Below are positions 52,172 to 62,988 of a stretch of DNA of 64,000 nucleotides, one piece after another. The notes beneath the pieces are model-generated. The model saw only the letters and a program-made list of their open reading frames with translations. It made no database searches and was not told the DNA's origin. Numbering within the stretch: position 1 is the stretch's first letter; every line of letters starts with the position of its first letter. The stretch comes from Chelativorans sp. Marseille-P2723 (lineage in GTDB: Bacteria > Pseudomonadota > Alphaproteobacteria > Rhizobiales > Rhizobiaceae): assembly GCF_902809845.1 (NCBI RefSeq), contig NZ_CADDWI010000009.1:434001-498000 (forward strand), read 5' to 3'. Made by a program: the position numbers and the translations under genes.

Positions 52172-55100
52172 GGCACCACCTCTGTCGTCGTCGCCGACCT
52201 GCGGCCGGTTCCCCAATCCGCCGTGGCATGCCCGCTGGCGCTGTCGTCGGCCGCCTTGTCGAACCAGTTTATCTCGCTCATCTTGCGGATGATCACGAAC
52301 TGGTCGCGGTTGGCGCCGACGGTCCCGTAGTAGTTGAAGCCGTAGGCGAACTGGACATAGCCCCCGATCATATGCGTCGGCTTCATGTTGATCCGGGTCA
52401 CCGAATTATGGATGCCGCCGCGCTGCCCGGTGATCTCGGAGCCGACCGTGTTCACCATCTTTTCCTGCGCATGGTACATGATCGCCGAGCCCGGCATAAT
52501 GCGTTGCGAGACGATCGCGCGCGCCGTCAGAGCGCCGTTCACATTGAACGCCTCAATCCAGTCATTGTCTTCGATGCCAGCCTGCTTGGCATCGACCTCG
52601 CTGATCCACACCGTCGGCCCGCCGCGGTTGAGGCTGAGCATGATGAGGTTTTCGGTATAGGTCGAGTGGATGCCCCATTTCTGGTGCGGCGTCAGAATGT
52701 TGAGCTGGATCTCGGGGTTGCCGTTTGGCAGCTTTCCGAGAACCTGCTTGACCGACCTGGTGTCGATCGGCGGTCGCCAGGTCACAAATCCCTCGCCGAA
52801 TGCCAGCATCCAATGATGATCCATGTACATTTGCTGACGTCCCGTCAGCGTCCGCCAAGGGATAAATTCATGAACATTTGTGTAGCCGGCATTGTAGCAG
52901 ACATGCTCGCTTTCCAGCCCGGACCAGGTTGGCGAGGAGATAATCTTGCGCGGTTGCGCCACGACATCGCGAAACCGGATCTTCTCCTCCTCCTTGCCTT
53001 TTGCGAGATGGCTGTGATCCCGGCCGGTCGCCCTGGATAGCTCCGCCCAGGCTTTCACCGCGACTTCGCCATTCGTTTCCGGCGCGAGCATCAGAACAGT
53101 CTCGCAGGCATCGATGTCGGTATCGATCTTTGGACGGCCCGCCGCCGCGCCGTCCGGCGTCACGCCGTTCAGCGTCGCCAGCAACTGCACCTCATGCTTG
53201 ATGTCCCAGGTCAACCCCTTTGAGCCATTGCCGTGCTTTTCAAGTTCGGGGCCTAGCGACGTGAAGCGCGCATAGGTCGAAGGGTAGTCGCGTTCGACAA
53301 TCGCGATGCTGCTCATTGTCTTGCCCGGGATTGGTTCGCATTCGCCCTTTTTCCAATCGAGCGGCTCGTAAGGTTGGGCAAGTTCGAACTTCGTGTCGTG
53401 CATGATCGGCGTCATCACCAAATCCTGTTCGACGCCGAGCACTTCGGGTGCCACCTCCGAGAATTTCTTCGCGATCGCCCGGAAGATATTCCAGTCGCTT
53501 TTGCACTCCCATACCGGATCTACCGCCGCCGTCAGGGGATGAATGAACGGGTGCATATCCGTCGTATTGAGATCATGCTTCTCGTACCAGGTTGCGGTGG
53601 GAAGCACGATGTCGGCGTACAGGCTCGTGGTCGACATTCGGAAATCAATATTGACGATCAGGTCGAGCTTTCCGACTGGCGCCTCCTCGTGCCAGACGAC
53701 TTCATCGGGCCTCTCGATGCCACCGCGCTCATCGTCGGTGCCGACAACACCATGCAGGGAGCCGACGAGATGCTTCAGGAAATATTCGTGTCCCTTGCCG
53801 CTTGCACCCAACACGTTGGAGCGCCAGAAAAACATGTTGCGCGGCCAATTCCGAGCATTGTCCGGGTCATGACAGGCAAGCTTCAGCTCACCCGACTTGA
53901 GGGCCTCGGGAATGACTTTATTGGGGTCTGCTCCGTTCTCTGCGATGCTGCGGCCAAGTTCGATCGGATTGCTCTCGAGCTGCGGGGCAGATGGAAGCCA
54001 GCCCATGCGCTCCGCCCTGACATTGTAGTCGATCATCGCCCCCGACCAGTCGCCAGGAGGCGCGGTCGGCGACAGAATATCGGAGATCTTGAGCGTTTCG
54101 TAGCGCCACTGGTTGCTGTGCGCATAAAAGAACGAGGTGCCGTTCATCTGCCGGACCGGCCGTAGCCAATCCGTCGCGAAAGCAAGCGGCAACCATCCGG
54201 TCTGCGGACGCAGCTTCTCCTGCCCGACATAATGGGCCCAGCCGCCGCCCGACTTGCCGACGCAGCCGCACATCACCAAAAGCGCGATGATGCCGCGGTA
54301 GCTCATGTCCATGTGGTACCAATGGTTGAGTCCGGCCCCCAGGATCACCATCGAGCGGCCGTTGGTCTTTTCAGCGTTGCTCGCGAATTCGCGCGCCACC
54401 TGGACGATCGCGTCACGTGGGACACCGCAGACTTTTTCTGCCCAGGCTGGCGTGAACGGGATATCCTCATCGTAGCTCGAGGCGGCGTTCTCACCCCCGT
54501 AACCACGGTCGACGCCGTAGTTGGCGAGGAAGAGATCGAAGGTCGAGGCGACATAGCTTTTGCCTCCGACGAGATTGATCTCCTTCACCGGCACGTTGCG
54601 CATCAGGATCTCGTCGTGGCCGGTGGCGACGAAGGTATCCGGCGCAACGGTCCCGAAATAGGGGAACGCGACAGGAACCACCGCATCTTCCTGTCCGGCG
54701 AGGCTGAGGCGGAGCTTCACTTCGCGGCCCTGGCCGTCCTTTTCCTCCAGGTTCCACTTGCCGCCATCGCCCCAGCGGAACCCCGCCGAGCCGAGCGGGC
54801 AAACCGGCTCTCCGCTGATCTCGTCGATCGCGACCGGCTTCCAGTCGGGATTGTTGGTCTCGCCCAATCCGCCCTCGAAATCGGCAGCCCTGACCAAGCG
54901 GTCGGGCACCAGGCGGCCATCCCGCTCGACAAGCTTTACCAGGAAGGGGAAGTCGGTATAGCGGCGGGCGTAGTCGGCGAAGTAGGGCACTTCGCGGTCG
55001 ACGTAATATTCGCGCAGGACGACGTGGCGAGCGCCAAGCCGCCACCGGCGTCAGCGTCTTGCGCGCTTCCCTCCAGGCGCGCAGCAACCGGGCGCGAACG

Positions 55101-55438
55101 AGCGGATATTTTATGCGGGTTCCCGAATAGAGGTACCAGCTGTAGCTGGCGCCGCGGGGGCAGCCGCGCGGCTCGTGATTGGGAAGGTCGGGGCGCGTGC
55201 GCGGATAGTCCGTCTGCTGCGTCTCCCAGGTGACGATGCCGCCCTTCACGTAGATTTTCCAGGAGCAGGATCCGGTGCAGTTCACTCCATGGGTGGAGCG
55301 CACGATCTTGTCCGCCGCCCAGCGTTTCCGGTACGCATCTTCCCACTCGCGGCTCTCATTCGTAGTGATGCCGTGGCCGTCGGAAAAGGGGTCTTGACGC
55401 CTACGGAAATAGGTCAGGCGGTCCAGGAAATGGCTCAC
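52168..55438 (-). pseudogene. narG: Respiratory nitrate reductase alpha subunit with a ~200-codon internal deletion
   Basis: NarG reduces nitrate at a Mo-bis-MGD centre. The start at 55438 ([14 protein letters not shown]) is intact, as are the FS0 cluster motif ([15 protein letters not shown]) and [24 protein letters not shown]. After KTLTPVAAW the frame jumps, near 55033-55040, to the segment that in intact proteins follows [30 protein letters not shown], in another frame. About 200 residues are missing; the part lost contains the aspartate that binds molybdenum (Asp222 in E. coli). The remaining 940 residues to the stop at 52168 are normal. The protein cannot be an active nitrate reductase as written. 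Confidence 0.9.
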
Positions 55439-56531
55439 GCGATCCTCCCTGTTGTCGGGAAGTCATCCAACCTCCCAGGGAGAAGCCTAGAACTTAGCGC
55501 GTCTTTAGCAACCCTTCAAATGCGCGGGCCCTTGCCATCACGAATGAATGCCTAGGATATGCATGGTTCGTTCTCCGTGCCGGGTGTGGTTCTAAGCACC
55601 TGATCTGGGAGTGGCCTGGATAACGCAGTCGTTGTTACAATTTGTTACATCGCAGCGCACAATGTTTCGAGAATTAACCGTGGCGATTATAGGAACTTGA
55701 CTTTTTTGCGCCCTACAAAGCTGTGCGACGCTGGGATCGTTCAAACGCACTGGATCGTGCTATGCTGATGGCGAGAAGCAACGCCAAGGTAGCCGACCAT
55801 CAGGTGTAGATGCTCAACAAGGATAAAGAAGCGGCCGATGGTGTCTAAACCCAATCTCGTCGTCGACATGGCGGCGACGCCGTCGCCTTCGTACAGACTG
55901 AATTTCGACCCAGCCACCATCGACCGTATGATTAGTCGATGTGGGCTCCAGTTACGTGTCGTGCGCCGGCTGCCCCGGTCTCTCGCCAGTCCATTGCCCA
56001 AAAACGAGAAAAGCACGTGCTAAAGCCCATTGGTAAAGATTGGGCTCATGGAAACATTCAAATTTCTGTGCAGCTCGCCGTCTATTGGGCGGGTGTTTGA
56101 TAATTACCGTGAAGGGCGCTGCGTCGCGTCGGAAACAGAAAGCTGCACATCCAAATCCGCGTCCGTCTTCACGACAGCGCCGCATGATGCCCCTCCCCTG
56201 CGCGCATCAGCTTGCCTCTCATTCAGTCGGGTCAATTCGACTAGAAGCCGCAAGGTTGGCGCACAGGATGACAACATCAGGAGCAGAATCCAACGGCATT
56301 CATTCGTCTGGTCGCTGCACTGCCAGAGTGGAGAACCGTGCTGTCGCGGTGGATGACAACTCCGGGCGACAGGCTGTCTCCAGCCGACCTTTGCCATGAT
56401 ATGGAAGACGCTTTCTGGAATGGCCGATTGTGAAAACGGCAGCTTCGGGTCATCTTCTTTATGCATGACCAAGCGCGTCGGCCTTGTGGGCTGCAATAGG
56501 CCGCCCTATCGCTCTTGATCTCGTACTGCAG
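55439..56531. other. Upstream region of narG, ~1.1 kb, no supported gene
   Basis: Short open frames on both strands (for example 55838-56023 plus and 55741-56016 minus) lack ribosome sites and family signatures. Two TTGTTACA direct repeats ten bases apart (55632-55639 and 55642-55649) lie about 200 bases before narG and may belong to its promoter. I see no complete FNR box here, which is unusual for a nar operon. 56030-56530 is featureless and may be a junction product of deletions. Confidence 0.4.
55632..55649. promoter_or_regulatory. Direct repeats upstream of narG
   Basis: Two TTGTTACA copies, one helical turn apart, 194 bases before the narG start. A transcription factor or NnrR/Nar-type site is possible but unidentified. 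Confidence 0.3.
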
Positions 56532-56877
56532 TTATCGGTATCCGACGCACGAGACGTAATCGCTCAGCAACTGCTCTTCATACTCTACGTCTTCAAGCAG
56601 GACTTGAAGCACGTCCCTGGCGTTAAGGACTCCAATCGGCACGGAGTTCTGGTTCACAACAGGTAGGTTTTTCAGACGCCGCTCCTTGATGACGGACCAT
56701 ACGTCGTTCACCCAATCGTCTGGGCGGCAGAATGCAACCTCCGATGTCATCACCTGCGCCACCGCCATCGTGCAACTGCAACCGGTGCAATGACTGATAC
56801 GGCTCACCACATCGGTCTTGCTGATGACACCAGCCATTTTGCCGCTATCGTCGCAGACCACAACGAGGTTGAATTCC
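56532..56877 (-). pseudogene. CBS-domain protein, C-terminal fragment
   Basis: About 115 residues of a CBS-pair protein: NLVVVCDDSGKMAGVISKTDVVSRI (end of the first CBS domain), then VMTSEVAFCRPDDWVNDVWSVIKERRLKNLPVVNQNSVPIGVLNARDVLQVLL (second CBS domain). The first CBS domain's start and any promoter are missing; the fragment begins exactly where the Lon-like gene ends. CBS pairs bind adenine nucleotides. An extra CTGCSC motif is inserted between the domains. No start codon can be assigned. Confidence 0.75.
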
Positions 56878-57880
56878 CCAGCGTGGGGTGCAACTCTTCG
56901 ATGATCGGTGCGCCGCACGCAGCGTCCTCGCAGGTCACCAGCACGTTGACTTCGTAACGAGCGAACGGCCCTCCCAGTGCAGGATCGACAGCAAACACCT
57001 CTTCGCCCCCCGCCCTGCCGATAAATGTGGCGACATTGTCGACAAGGTCGGCCTGCACCGCGTCGAGATGCTTCAGGACGGCCGGAAGATCGCGAAAACC
57101 GGCCCTTGTCTCGTCGATGGATTGACTGACGGCGCGGGCGGCAATGTCGCGATCGAGCCTGCGAACCTCGTTGCGTCGCTCCTTCTCCCAGGAAGGCAGA
57201 AGACGCACCACGCGCTCCAGTTCCTTTTCCAGCTCCCTGGTGGTTTCTTGTACTTCCCGCTTCTTCGTATCGTCCCAGGCATTGAACTCTTCGGGTGAGA
57301 CGACCTTGCCTTCCCGTGCAGGTGCCAGAGCAAACCTCATCGGCGTTCGGATGAGGACGAGGCCCCGACCCTGTGCCCTGGCACCCAGCTCAGCGAACGC
57401 ATCGGCCTGCTTCTTTTGGAAGGAATCGTCGATGGAGCCGCGCAGCGTCTGGTAGTCCTCGCTTTCGAACGCGACCGGCAGGGCGACCTTCAAGTCCTCG
57501 ATCAGCTCCCGCATAGCGTCCCGGAAATGCGGCGCACGACCCGCAGGCAAAGCGATGGCGACCGGCCGATGGGGTTCTGCGAAATTGTTGATGTATACCC
57601 AGTCGGAGGGAGGGTCTTCCGCTGCCGCCTGCCGATTCAGCATGGCCTGCACCGTCGCGCGCATTCGCGCCTCCGGCGCGCCGATGACGAAGAGGTTGAA
57701 ACCGGGCTTGTTAATCCGACTGCCGAAGCGCACCGCTTCAACAGCCCGTTCCTGGCCAATGATCCCTTCCTCAGCCCCGATGTCGGCGGTCGTTTCAAAA
57801 CGTATCGTCGACAGGTCAGCGCGACGATAAAGGGCCGTTGGCGCAAGAGCGGCCGGCATCACGGTGTCGGTGCGATCCAT
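56878..57880 (-). pseudogene. Lon-like AAA protease, N-terminal fragment
   Basis: Starting at 57880, about 334 residues match the N-terminal part of the Lon-like (COG1067) AAA protease: STIRFETTADI, GQERAVEAVRFG, NLFVIGAPEARMRATVQAML with a degenerate Walker A, the long coiled coil (ETTRELEKELERVVRLLPSWEKERRNEVRRL) and LVTCEDAACGAPIIEELHPTLGN. After HPTLGN similarity stops; the catalytic Ser/Lys protease domain (~450 residues) is missing and the CBS fragment follows. Intact relatives occur beside Usp, CBS and FixK genes in low-oxygen clusters. Confidence 0.85.
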
Positions 57881-57953
57881 GTCCGAGAAGCCCTCCTTCT
57901 GAAAACACAGGAAACCCGCACGGAATGTCTATCAGGTCTGCGCGGGCGGTTTC

Positions 57954-58841
57954 CTATGGCTGGAACAAGTCTTCCATGTCTTGGGGCAGCTGTCCCCGGA
58001 TGTCCTCGATCTGCCCGGTAGAGACGCTCTCGGCGATCGCCTTGCAGATTTGCTGGAGGACTTCACCTGCCCGCTGAGAGGCAAGTCCCAGGGAGCGGGT
58101 CAACTCGTCCTCAATGGCTTTGGTCGAGACGGCACGATCGGGACCATCGGCGCACTGGTCGAGCCGCCCCTGAAGGAGCGTAGGCAATTGGGCGATCAAA
58201 TCTTGCGCCTCGTTGGGAGCCAGACGCCGGCACAGCATGCAACTCACGATCAGCAAGGCCCGCTCGGCCGGATCGCGCTCCAGTCCGGCAGCCTCGGCCA
58301 CCGCGTTCAGCATGCGGCCGTAAGAAGACTCGGCGCGCGCCTTGGCTCGCATCAGAGCGCGGGCCCTCGATTGCGCCGACCTGCCGGCGCTTGGATGCAG
58401 CATTCCCGCCGGCTTCTGGGGCGCCTCGACCTCGAGCTGCGCGGCGACGATTTCCCGCAATGTTTCCGGGCTTACGGATTTGTTTACAACAAGGTCATCG
58501 AAGGTCACGAGCCCGACGGGGCGGCCTTCCTCGACCAAGGGGATTCGTCGGACGCCGTGCTCCCGCATCAGCTCCGCCGCCTGCTCGACGCCGGCCCCCA
58601 TCTCACAGACGGCTATCTCCTCGGACATGACGTCTCTGAGACGGGTCGTCTTCGGATGCAGATCGCTCCCGAGAACGGCCAGCGCGAGATCGCGGTCGGT
58701 CACGATTCCGGCAATGCCACGTTGATCGCTGACGAGCACCGCGCCGATATGGTTGTCCGCCATTGCGCGCGCGGCCTGATATGCTGTCGAACTCGCATTT
58801 AGAATCACCATGCGTGTTCTTCGAAACCGTTCGAGAGACAT
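57954..58841 (-). CDS. CBS-pair protein with C-terminal DUF2267 domain
   Basis: A 295-residue protein (MSLERF start at 58841; a longer start at 58862 adds MKGVLGA). Two CBS domains (about 8-55 and 70-120: VLVSDQRGIAGIVTDRDL; GVRRIPLVEEGRPVGLVTFDDL) are followed by a DUF2267-like domain (about 175-290: RALLIVSCMLCRRLAPNEAQDLIAQLPTLLQ). This fusion occurs in stress clusters of Alphaproteobacteria. CBS pairs often bind AMP or ATP and the fused domain would respond; the target is unknown. An FNR/FixK box (59042-59055) lies about 200 bases upstream. Confidence 0.85.
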   Translation of the reverse strand: MSLERFRRTRMVILNASSTAYQAARAMADNHIGAVLVSDQRGIAGIVTDRDLALAVLGSDLHPKTTRLRDVMSEEIAVCEMGAGVEQAAELMREHGVRRIPLVEEGRPVGLVTFDDLVVNKSVSPETLREIVAAQLEVEAPQKPAGMLHPSAGRSAQSRARALMRAKARAESSYGRMLNAVAEAAGLERDPAERALLIVSCMLCRRLAPNEAQDLIAQLPTLLQGRLDQCADGPDRAVSTKAIEDELTRSLGLASQRAGEVLQQICKAIAESVSTGQIEDIRGQLPQDMEDLFQP

Positions 58842-59041
58842 AGCGCCAAGCACCCCCTTCATTGGTGTGAATGTTTCATGGTCTTCCGACCTGTCATTGT
58901 GTCAGCCGCTGATCGCCAGCACACGGGCTGACAACTTCTTCAGGGGCGCCAAATCATCCCATGGAACTGCATGGCGCCTGAATGGACCCGAATCCAATCG
59001 GTTGTTTCACAAGAGGCAAGCAGTCGGCTCCGCTCATGTCA

Positions 59042-59055
59042 TTGATGCACGTCAA
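59042..59055. promoter_or_regulatory. FNR/FixK box upstream of the CBS-DUF2267 gene and arcD
   Basis: TTGATGCACGTCAA fits TTGA-N6-TCAA with only one difference from TTGAT-N4-ATCAA. It lies 201 bases before the CBS gene and 220 bases before arcD. Confidence 0.6.
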
Positions 59056-59164
59056 AGCTTTCACCTAACAGACCACACCAACCCGACCTCCGACGTAAGG
59101 AACGCGGTATCTCGGCTGGCGCCTGCCGTGCAATTCTAGAGTAATTCGAGATCAAGTCCTCGAT

Positions 59165-59178
59165 TTGCGACAGATCAA
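59165..59178. promoter_or_regulatory. Imperfect FNR/FixK box upstream of arcD
   Basis: TTGCGACAGATCAA, with a perfect right half-site and one mismatch in the left half, 97 bases before the arcD start. FNR-type control (ANR, ArcR) of arc operons is the rule in other bacteria. Confidence 0.5.
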
Positions 59179-59275
59179 ATCAATCGAACGCACCCTGTCC
59201 TAGAGATCAGATCATACGAGGCGTCGACTATCAGGCGTGGCGCCTTGTGATGGGTCAAACCAGATGGGAGCCGAC

Positions 59276-60709
59276 ATGAGCGCCATTTCCGAAACTGCAC
59301 AGAGCGGGAAGTTTCGTTTTCCGACCGCTTTCACAATCCTGTTTGGGCTCATCGTATTTGTGGCGGCGTTGACCTGGATTATCCCGGCCGGCCAGTACGA
59401 GCGGGTCATCAATCCGGCGCTCGAACGCGAAGTGCCGGTCGCGGGCACCTACGCGCCGACCGACCCGAACCCGCAAGGGATCTTCGAGGTGATCATGGCG
59501 CCGATCGCCGGCTTCTATGATCCGGCCACCAACGAGGCCAACGCGATCGACGTGGCGCTGTTTGTGCTGGTGATCGGCGGCTTCATCGGGGTGGTCGCCT
59601 CGACGGGCGCCATCAATGCCGGCATCGGTCGGGCGATGACCGCGCTGAAGGGCCGCGAGAAATGGATGATCCCGGTTCTGATGGCGCTGTTCGCCTTCGG
59701 CGGCACGACCTACGGCATGGCCGAGGAGACGCTCGCCTTCTACGTGCTGCTGATCCCGATCATGATCGCCGCCGGCTATGACGCCGTCACGGCCGTTGCC
59801 ATCATCCTGCTTGGCGCCGGCGTCGGCGTTCTCGGTTCGACGGTGAACGCCTTCGCCACCGTGATCGCCTCCGACGCCGCCGGGGTACCCTTTACGCGCG
59901 GGATGACGCTGCGGCTCATCATTCTCGGCCTCACCTGGCTCGCCTGCGTGGCCTATGTGATGCGCTATGCGGAACGGGTGCGGCGCGATCCAACGAAATC
60001 GATCGTATACGACCGCAAGGCCGAGAATGAGGCGCATTTCCTTTCCGGTCAGCAGGAAGGGACGCTGGCTTTCACCGGCATGCACAAGATCGTACTGGCG
60101 ATCTTCGGGGCGACCTTCGTCGTGATGGTCTGGGGCGTGCTGAGGGGCGGCTGGTGGATGGGCGAGATGAGCGGCCTGTTCCTCGCTGCAGCCATCCTGA
60201 TCGGCCTGATTGCACGGCCGGGTGAAGAAAATTTCGTCAACGCATTCCTCAACGGCGCGCGCGACCTGCTTGGCGTGGCGCTGATCATCGGGCTGGCGCG
60301 CGGCATCGTCGTCATCATGGACGCAGGCCGGATCAGCGACACGATCCTGCACTGGGCCGAACTTTCGGTCGCCGGACTTGGCGAAATTGCCTTCATCAAC
60401 GTGATCTACTGGATCGAGGTGCTGATGTCCTTCTTCGTGCCTTCGTCCTCCGGGCTGGCTGTGCTGTCGATGCCGATCCTGGCGCCGGTCGCCGATTTCG
60501 CCAATGTCGGGCGCGAACTGGTGGTCACCGCCTATCAGTCGGCCAACGGACTGGTGAACCTGATCAACCCGACTTTCGCGGTGGTCATGGGCGCGCTCGC
60601 CATCGGGCGGGTGCCATATGAGCGGTGGCTGCGCTTCATGTGGCCGCTGCTCATCATCCTGACCGTCATCATCATGGCGAGCCTCAGCATCGCCACACTG
60701 ATTTCCTGA
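59276..60709 (+). CDS. arcD: Arginine/ornithine antiporter-type YfcC-family transporter
   Basis: A 477-residue membrane protein with about twelve helices. The start at 59276 follows GGGAG. It begins [30 protein letters not shown], the YfcC-type first helix, and has [41 protein letters not shown] and [19 protein letters not shown]. The C-terminus [22 protein letters not shown] matches the remnant at 1510-1722. Exchanges arginine for ornithine for the arc pathway. It lies 11 bases before arcA. YfcC relatives are also called C4-type or basic amino acid antiporters; context decides for arginine. Confidence 0.9.
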   Translation: MSAISETAQSGKFRFPTAFTILFGLIVFVAALTWIIPAGQYERVINPALEREVPVAGTYAPTDPNPQGIFEVIMAPIAGFYDPATNEANAIDVALFVLVIGGFIGVVASTGAINAGIGRAMTALKGREKWMIPVLMALFAFGGTTYGMAEETLAFYVLLIPIMIAAGYDAVTAVAIILLGAGVGVLGSTVNAFATVIASDAAGVPFTRGMTLRLIILGLTWLACVAYVMRYAERVRRDPTKSIVYDRKAENEAHFLSGQQEGTLAFTGMHKIVLAIFGATFVVMVWGVLRGGWWMGEMSGLFLAAAILIGLIARPGEENFVNAFLNGARDLLGVALIIGLARGIVVIMDAGRISDTILHWAELSVAGLGEIAFINVIYWIEVLMSFFVPSSSGLAVLSMPILAPVADFANVGRELVVTAYQSANGLVNLINPTFAVVMGALAIGRVPYERWLRFMWPLLIILTVIIMASLSIATLIS

Positions 60710-60720
60710 AGGAGAGAAAA

Positions 60721-61974
60721 ATGCCGTTCACCTATGGCGTCCACTCGGAAGTGGGCAAGTTGAGGCGGGTGCTTGTCGACCGCCCCGGCGCTGCGCTGGC
60801 CCGACTCACTCCGTCGAACTGCGATGAGTTGCTTTTCGACGACGTGCTTTGGGTCAAGCAGGCCCGCGTCGACCACATGACCTTCGTCGACGCCATCCGT
60901 TATCGCGGCGCCGAGGTCGTCTTCCTGCGCGAGGCGCTCGCGGAAACCATGCAGGACGCCGAGGCGCGCGGCTGGCTGCTGGAGCGCCGTATCAACGAGA
61001 ACACGGTCGGCGTCGGACTGGCCGACGACCTGCGCGCGGCGCTTATGGAAATGGATGCCGACGCCCTGTCGCTCGTCCTCATGGGCGGCATGAGCAAGGC
61101 GGAACTGCCGGTCGAGCCGAAAGGCGCATTTGCACCCGTACTGCGGCCTGAGGACTTCATCCTGCCGCCGCTGCCCAACCACCTGTTCACGCGCGACACC
61201 ACCTGCTGGATCTATGGCGGGGTGACCCTCAATCCCATGCGCTGGAATGCGCGCAAGCTGGAGACGGTCAATGTCGCCGCCGTCTACCGCTTCCATCCCG
61301 ATTTCCGCGATGCCGATTTCCCCGTATGGTGGGGCGAACCCGACGCCGATTATGGCCTGGCGACGCTGGAGGGCGGCGACGTCATGCCGGTCGGGGCCGG
61401 CCTCGTGCTGGTCGGCATGGGCGAGCGCACCACGCCGCAAGCGGTTGGCGAGCGCACCACGCCGCAAGCGGTTGGCCAGCTTGCCCGGGCGCTGTTCGCG
61501 CAGGGCGCCGCAGAACGCGTCATCGCCTGCAAGCTGCCCATTGAGCGCGCGTCCATGCACCTCGATACGGTCTTCACCTTCTGCGATCGCGACCTCGTCA
61601 CGCTGTTTCCCGAAGTGGTCGACGGCATCACCGCCTATTCGCTGCGCCCCGGCGAACAGGACTGGCAGATCGACGTGCGCGAGGAGGCCGGTCATCTTAC
61701 CCAGGTGGTTGCCGAGGCTCTCGGCCTGCCGAAGCTGCGCGTCGTCCAGACCGGCGGCAACGCCTATATCGCCGAGCGCGAGCAGTGGGACGACGGCAAC
61801 AATGTCGTCGCGCTCGAACCAGGGGTCGTCGTCGCCTATGACCGCAACACATACACCAACACGCTGCTGCGCAAGGCGGGCGTGGAGGTCATCACAGTCC
61901 CCGGTTCGGAGCTTGGCCGCGGCCGCGGCGGCGGCCATTGCATGACTTGCCCGCTGATCCGCGACCCGGCTTGA
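60721..61974 (+). CDS. arcA: Arginine deiminase (copy 2) with nine-residue duplication
   Basis: A 417-residue arginine deiminase with all signatures (FTRDT, EGGD near 217, [13 protein letters not shown] catalytic cysteine). The start at 60721 has GGAGAG upstream. Near residue 235 the nonamer GERTTPQAV is repeated exactly because of a 27-base tandem duplication (61420-61473). Copy 1 at 273-1499 has only one unit, and the length difference (408 versus 417) is just that. The insertion falls in a surface helix region before IACKLP; effect on activity unknown. Confidence 0.96.
   Translation: MPFTYGVHSEVGKLRRVLVDRPGAALARLTPSNCDELLFDDVLWVKQARVDHMTFVDAIRYRGAEVVFLREALAETMQDAEARGWLLERRINENTVGVGLADDLRAALMEMDADALSLVLMGGMSKAELPVEPKGAFAPVLRPEDFILPPLPNHLFTRDTTCWIYGGVTLNPMRWNARKLETVNVAAVYRFHPDFRDADFPVWWGEPDADYGLATLEGGDVMPVGAGLVLVGMGERTTPQAVGERTTPQAVGQLARALFAQGAAERVIACKLPIERASMHLDTVFTFCDRDLVTLFPEVVDGITAYSLRPGEQDWQIDVREEAGHLTQVVAEALGLPKLRVVQTGGNAYIAEREQWDDGNNVVALEPGVVVAYDRNTYTNTLLRKAGVEVITVPGSELGRGRGGGHCMTCPLIRDPA
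61420..61473. repeat. Tandem duplication, 2 x 27 bp, in arcA copy 2
   Basis: Copies 61420-61446 and 61447-61473 are identical (unit GGCGAGCGCACCACGCCGCA...). It is in frame and adds GERTTPQAV. Confidence 0.98.
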
Positions 61975-61985
61975 GGAGAAGAGAG

Positions 61986-62987
61986 ATGCCAGTCAACGTG
62001 AAGGGACGCAGCGTCCTGAAGCTGCTCGATTTCTCGCCGGACGACATCCGTTTCCTGCTGAAACTGTCGGCGGCGCTCAAACAGGCCAAGTATGGCGGCT
62101 ACGAGGAACAGCGCTTGAAGGGGAAGAACATCGCGCTGATCTTCGAGAAGGATTCGACGCGCACCCGCACCGGCTTCGAGGTCGCCGCTTATGATCAGGG
62201 TGCCCATGTCACCTATCTCGGTCCGACAGGCACCCAGATCGGCAAGAAGGAGTCGATGAAGGACACTGCGCGCGTGCTGGGCCGACTCTACGACGCGATC
62301 GAATATCGCGGCTTCGGCCAGGAGCAGGCGGAGACGCTCGCGGCCTATTCCGGCGTACCGGTCTACAACGGTCTGACCGACGAGTTCCATCCAACCCAGG
62401 TGCTTGCCGATTTCCTGACAATGCGGGAATTCACGCGCAAGCATCTTTCGCAGATCGCCTTCGCGTTTCTCGGCGACGCTGCCAACAATATGGGGAACTC
62501 TCTGCTCACCGGCGCCGCGCTGATCGGGATGGATGTGCGCCTGGCGGCGCCAAGGGCCTGCTGGCCCGATGCGGCGCTCGTGGACGAGAGCCGGCAAATC
62601 GCGGAAGCGACGGGCGCCAAGATTACGCTGACCGAGGATCCGATGGAGGCGGTGCGCGGCTGCGACTTCATCTATACGGACGTCTGGGTGTCGATGGGCG
62701 AGCCCGATTCGGTCTGGGAGGAGCGCATCGAACTGTTGACGCCCTATCGCGTCACCTCCGACATCATGCGCGCCAGCGGCAACCCGCACGCCAAGTTCAT
62801 GCACTGCCTGCCCGCCTTCCACAACCGCGAGACCGAGATCGGCGAGCAGATCTTCCAGAAATATGGCGTCGAAAGCATGGAGGTGACGGAGGAGGTCTTC
62901 GAATCCGGAGCTTCCGTTGTTTTCGATCAGGCCGAAAACCGCATGCACACCATCAAGGCGATCCTTGTCGCCACATTGGGAGCCTGA
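61986..62987 (+). CDS. arcB: Ornithine carbamoyltransferase, catabolic
   Basis: A 333-residue enzyme with STRTRTGFE (carbamoyl-phosphate site, about 55), [15 protein letters not shown] (about 130), and HCLPAFHN (about 273) that binds ornithine. The start at 61986 has GGAGAA upstream and gives the family length. In this pathway it runs in the direction of citrulline breakdown to carbamoyl phosphate. It follows arcA by 11 bases and ends one base before arcC. Confidence 0.96.
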   Translation: MPVNVKGRSVLKLLDFSPDDIRFLLKLSAALKQAKYGGYEEQRLKGKNIALIFEKDSTRTRTGFEVAAYDQGAHVTYLGPTGTQIGKKESMKDTARVLGRLYDAIEYRGFGQEQAETLAAYSGVPVYNGLTDEFHPTQVLADFLTMREFTRKHLSQIAFAFLGDAANNMGNSLLTGAALIGMDVRLAAPRACWPDAALVDESRQIAEATGAKITLTEDPMEAVRGCDFIYTDVWVSMGEPDSVWEERIELLTPYRVTSDIMRASGNPHAKFMHCLPAFHNRETEIGEQIFQKYGVESMEVTEEVFESGASVVFDQAENRMHTIKAILVATLGA

Positions 62988-62988
62988 G

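Noticed and set aside
56104-56496. Minus-strand 130-codon frame upstream of the CBS fragment
   Set aside because: Biased composition and no recognisable motif, no ribosome site.
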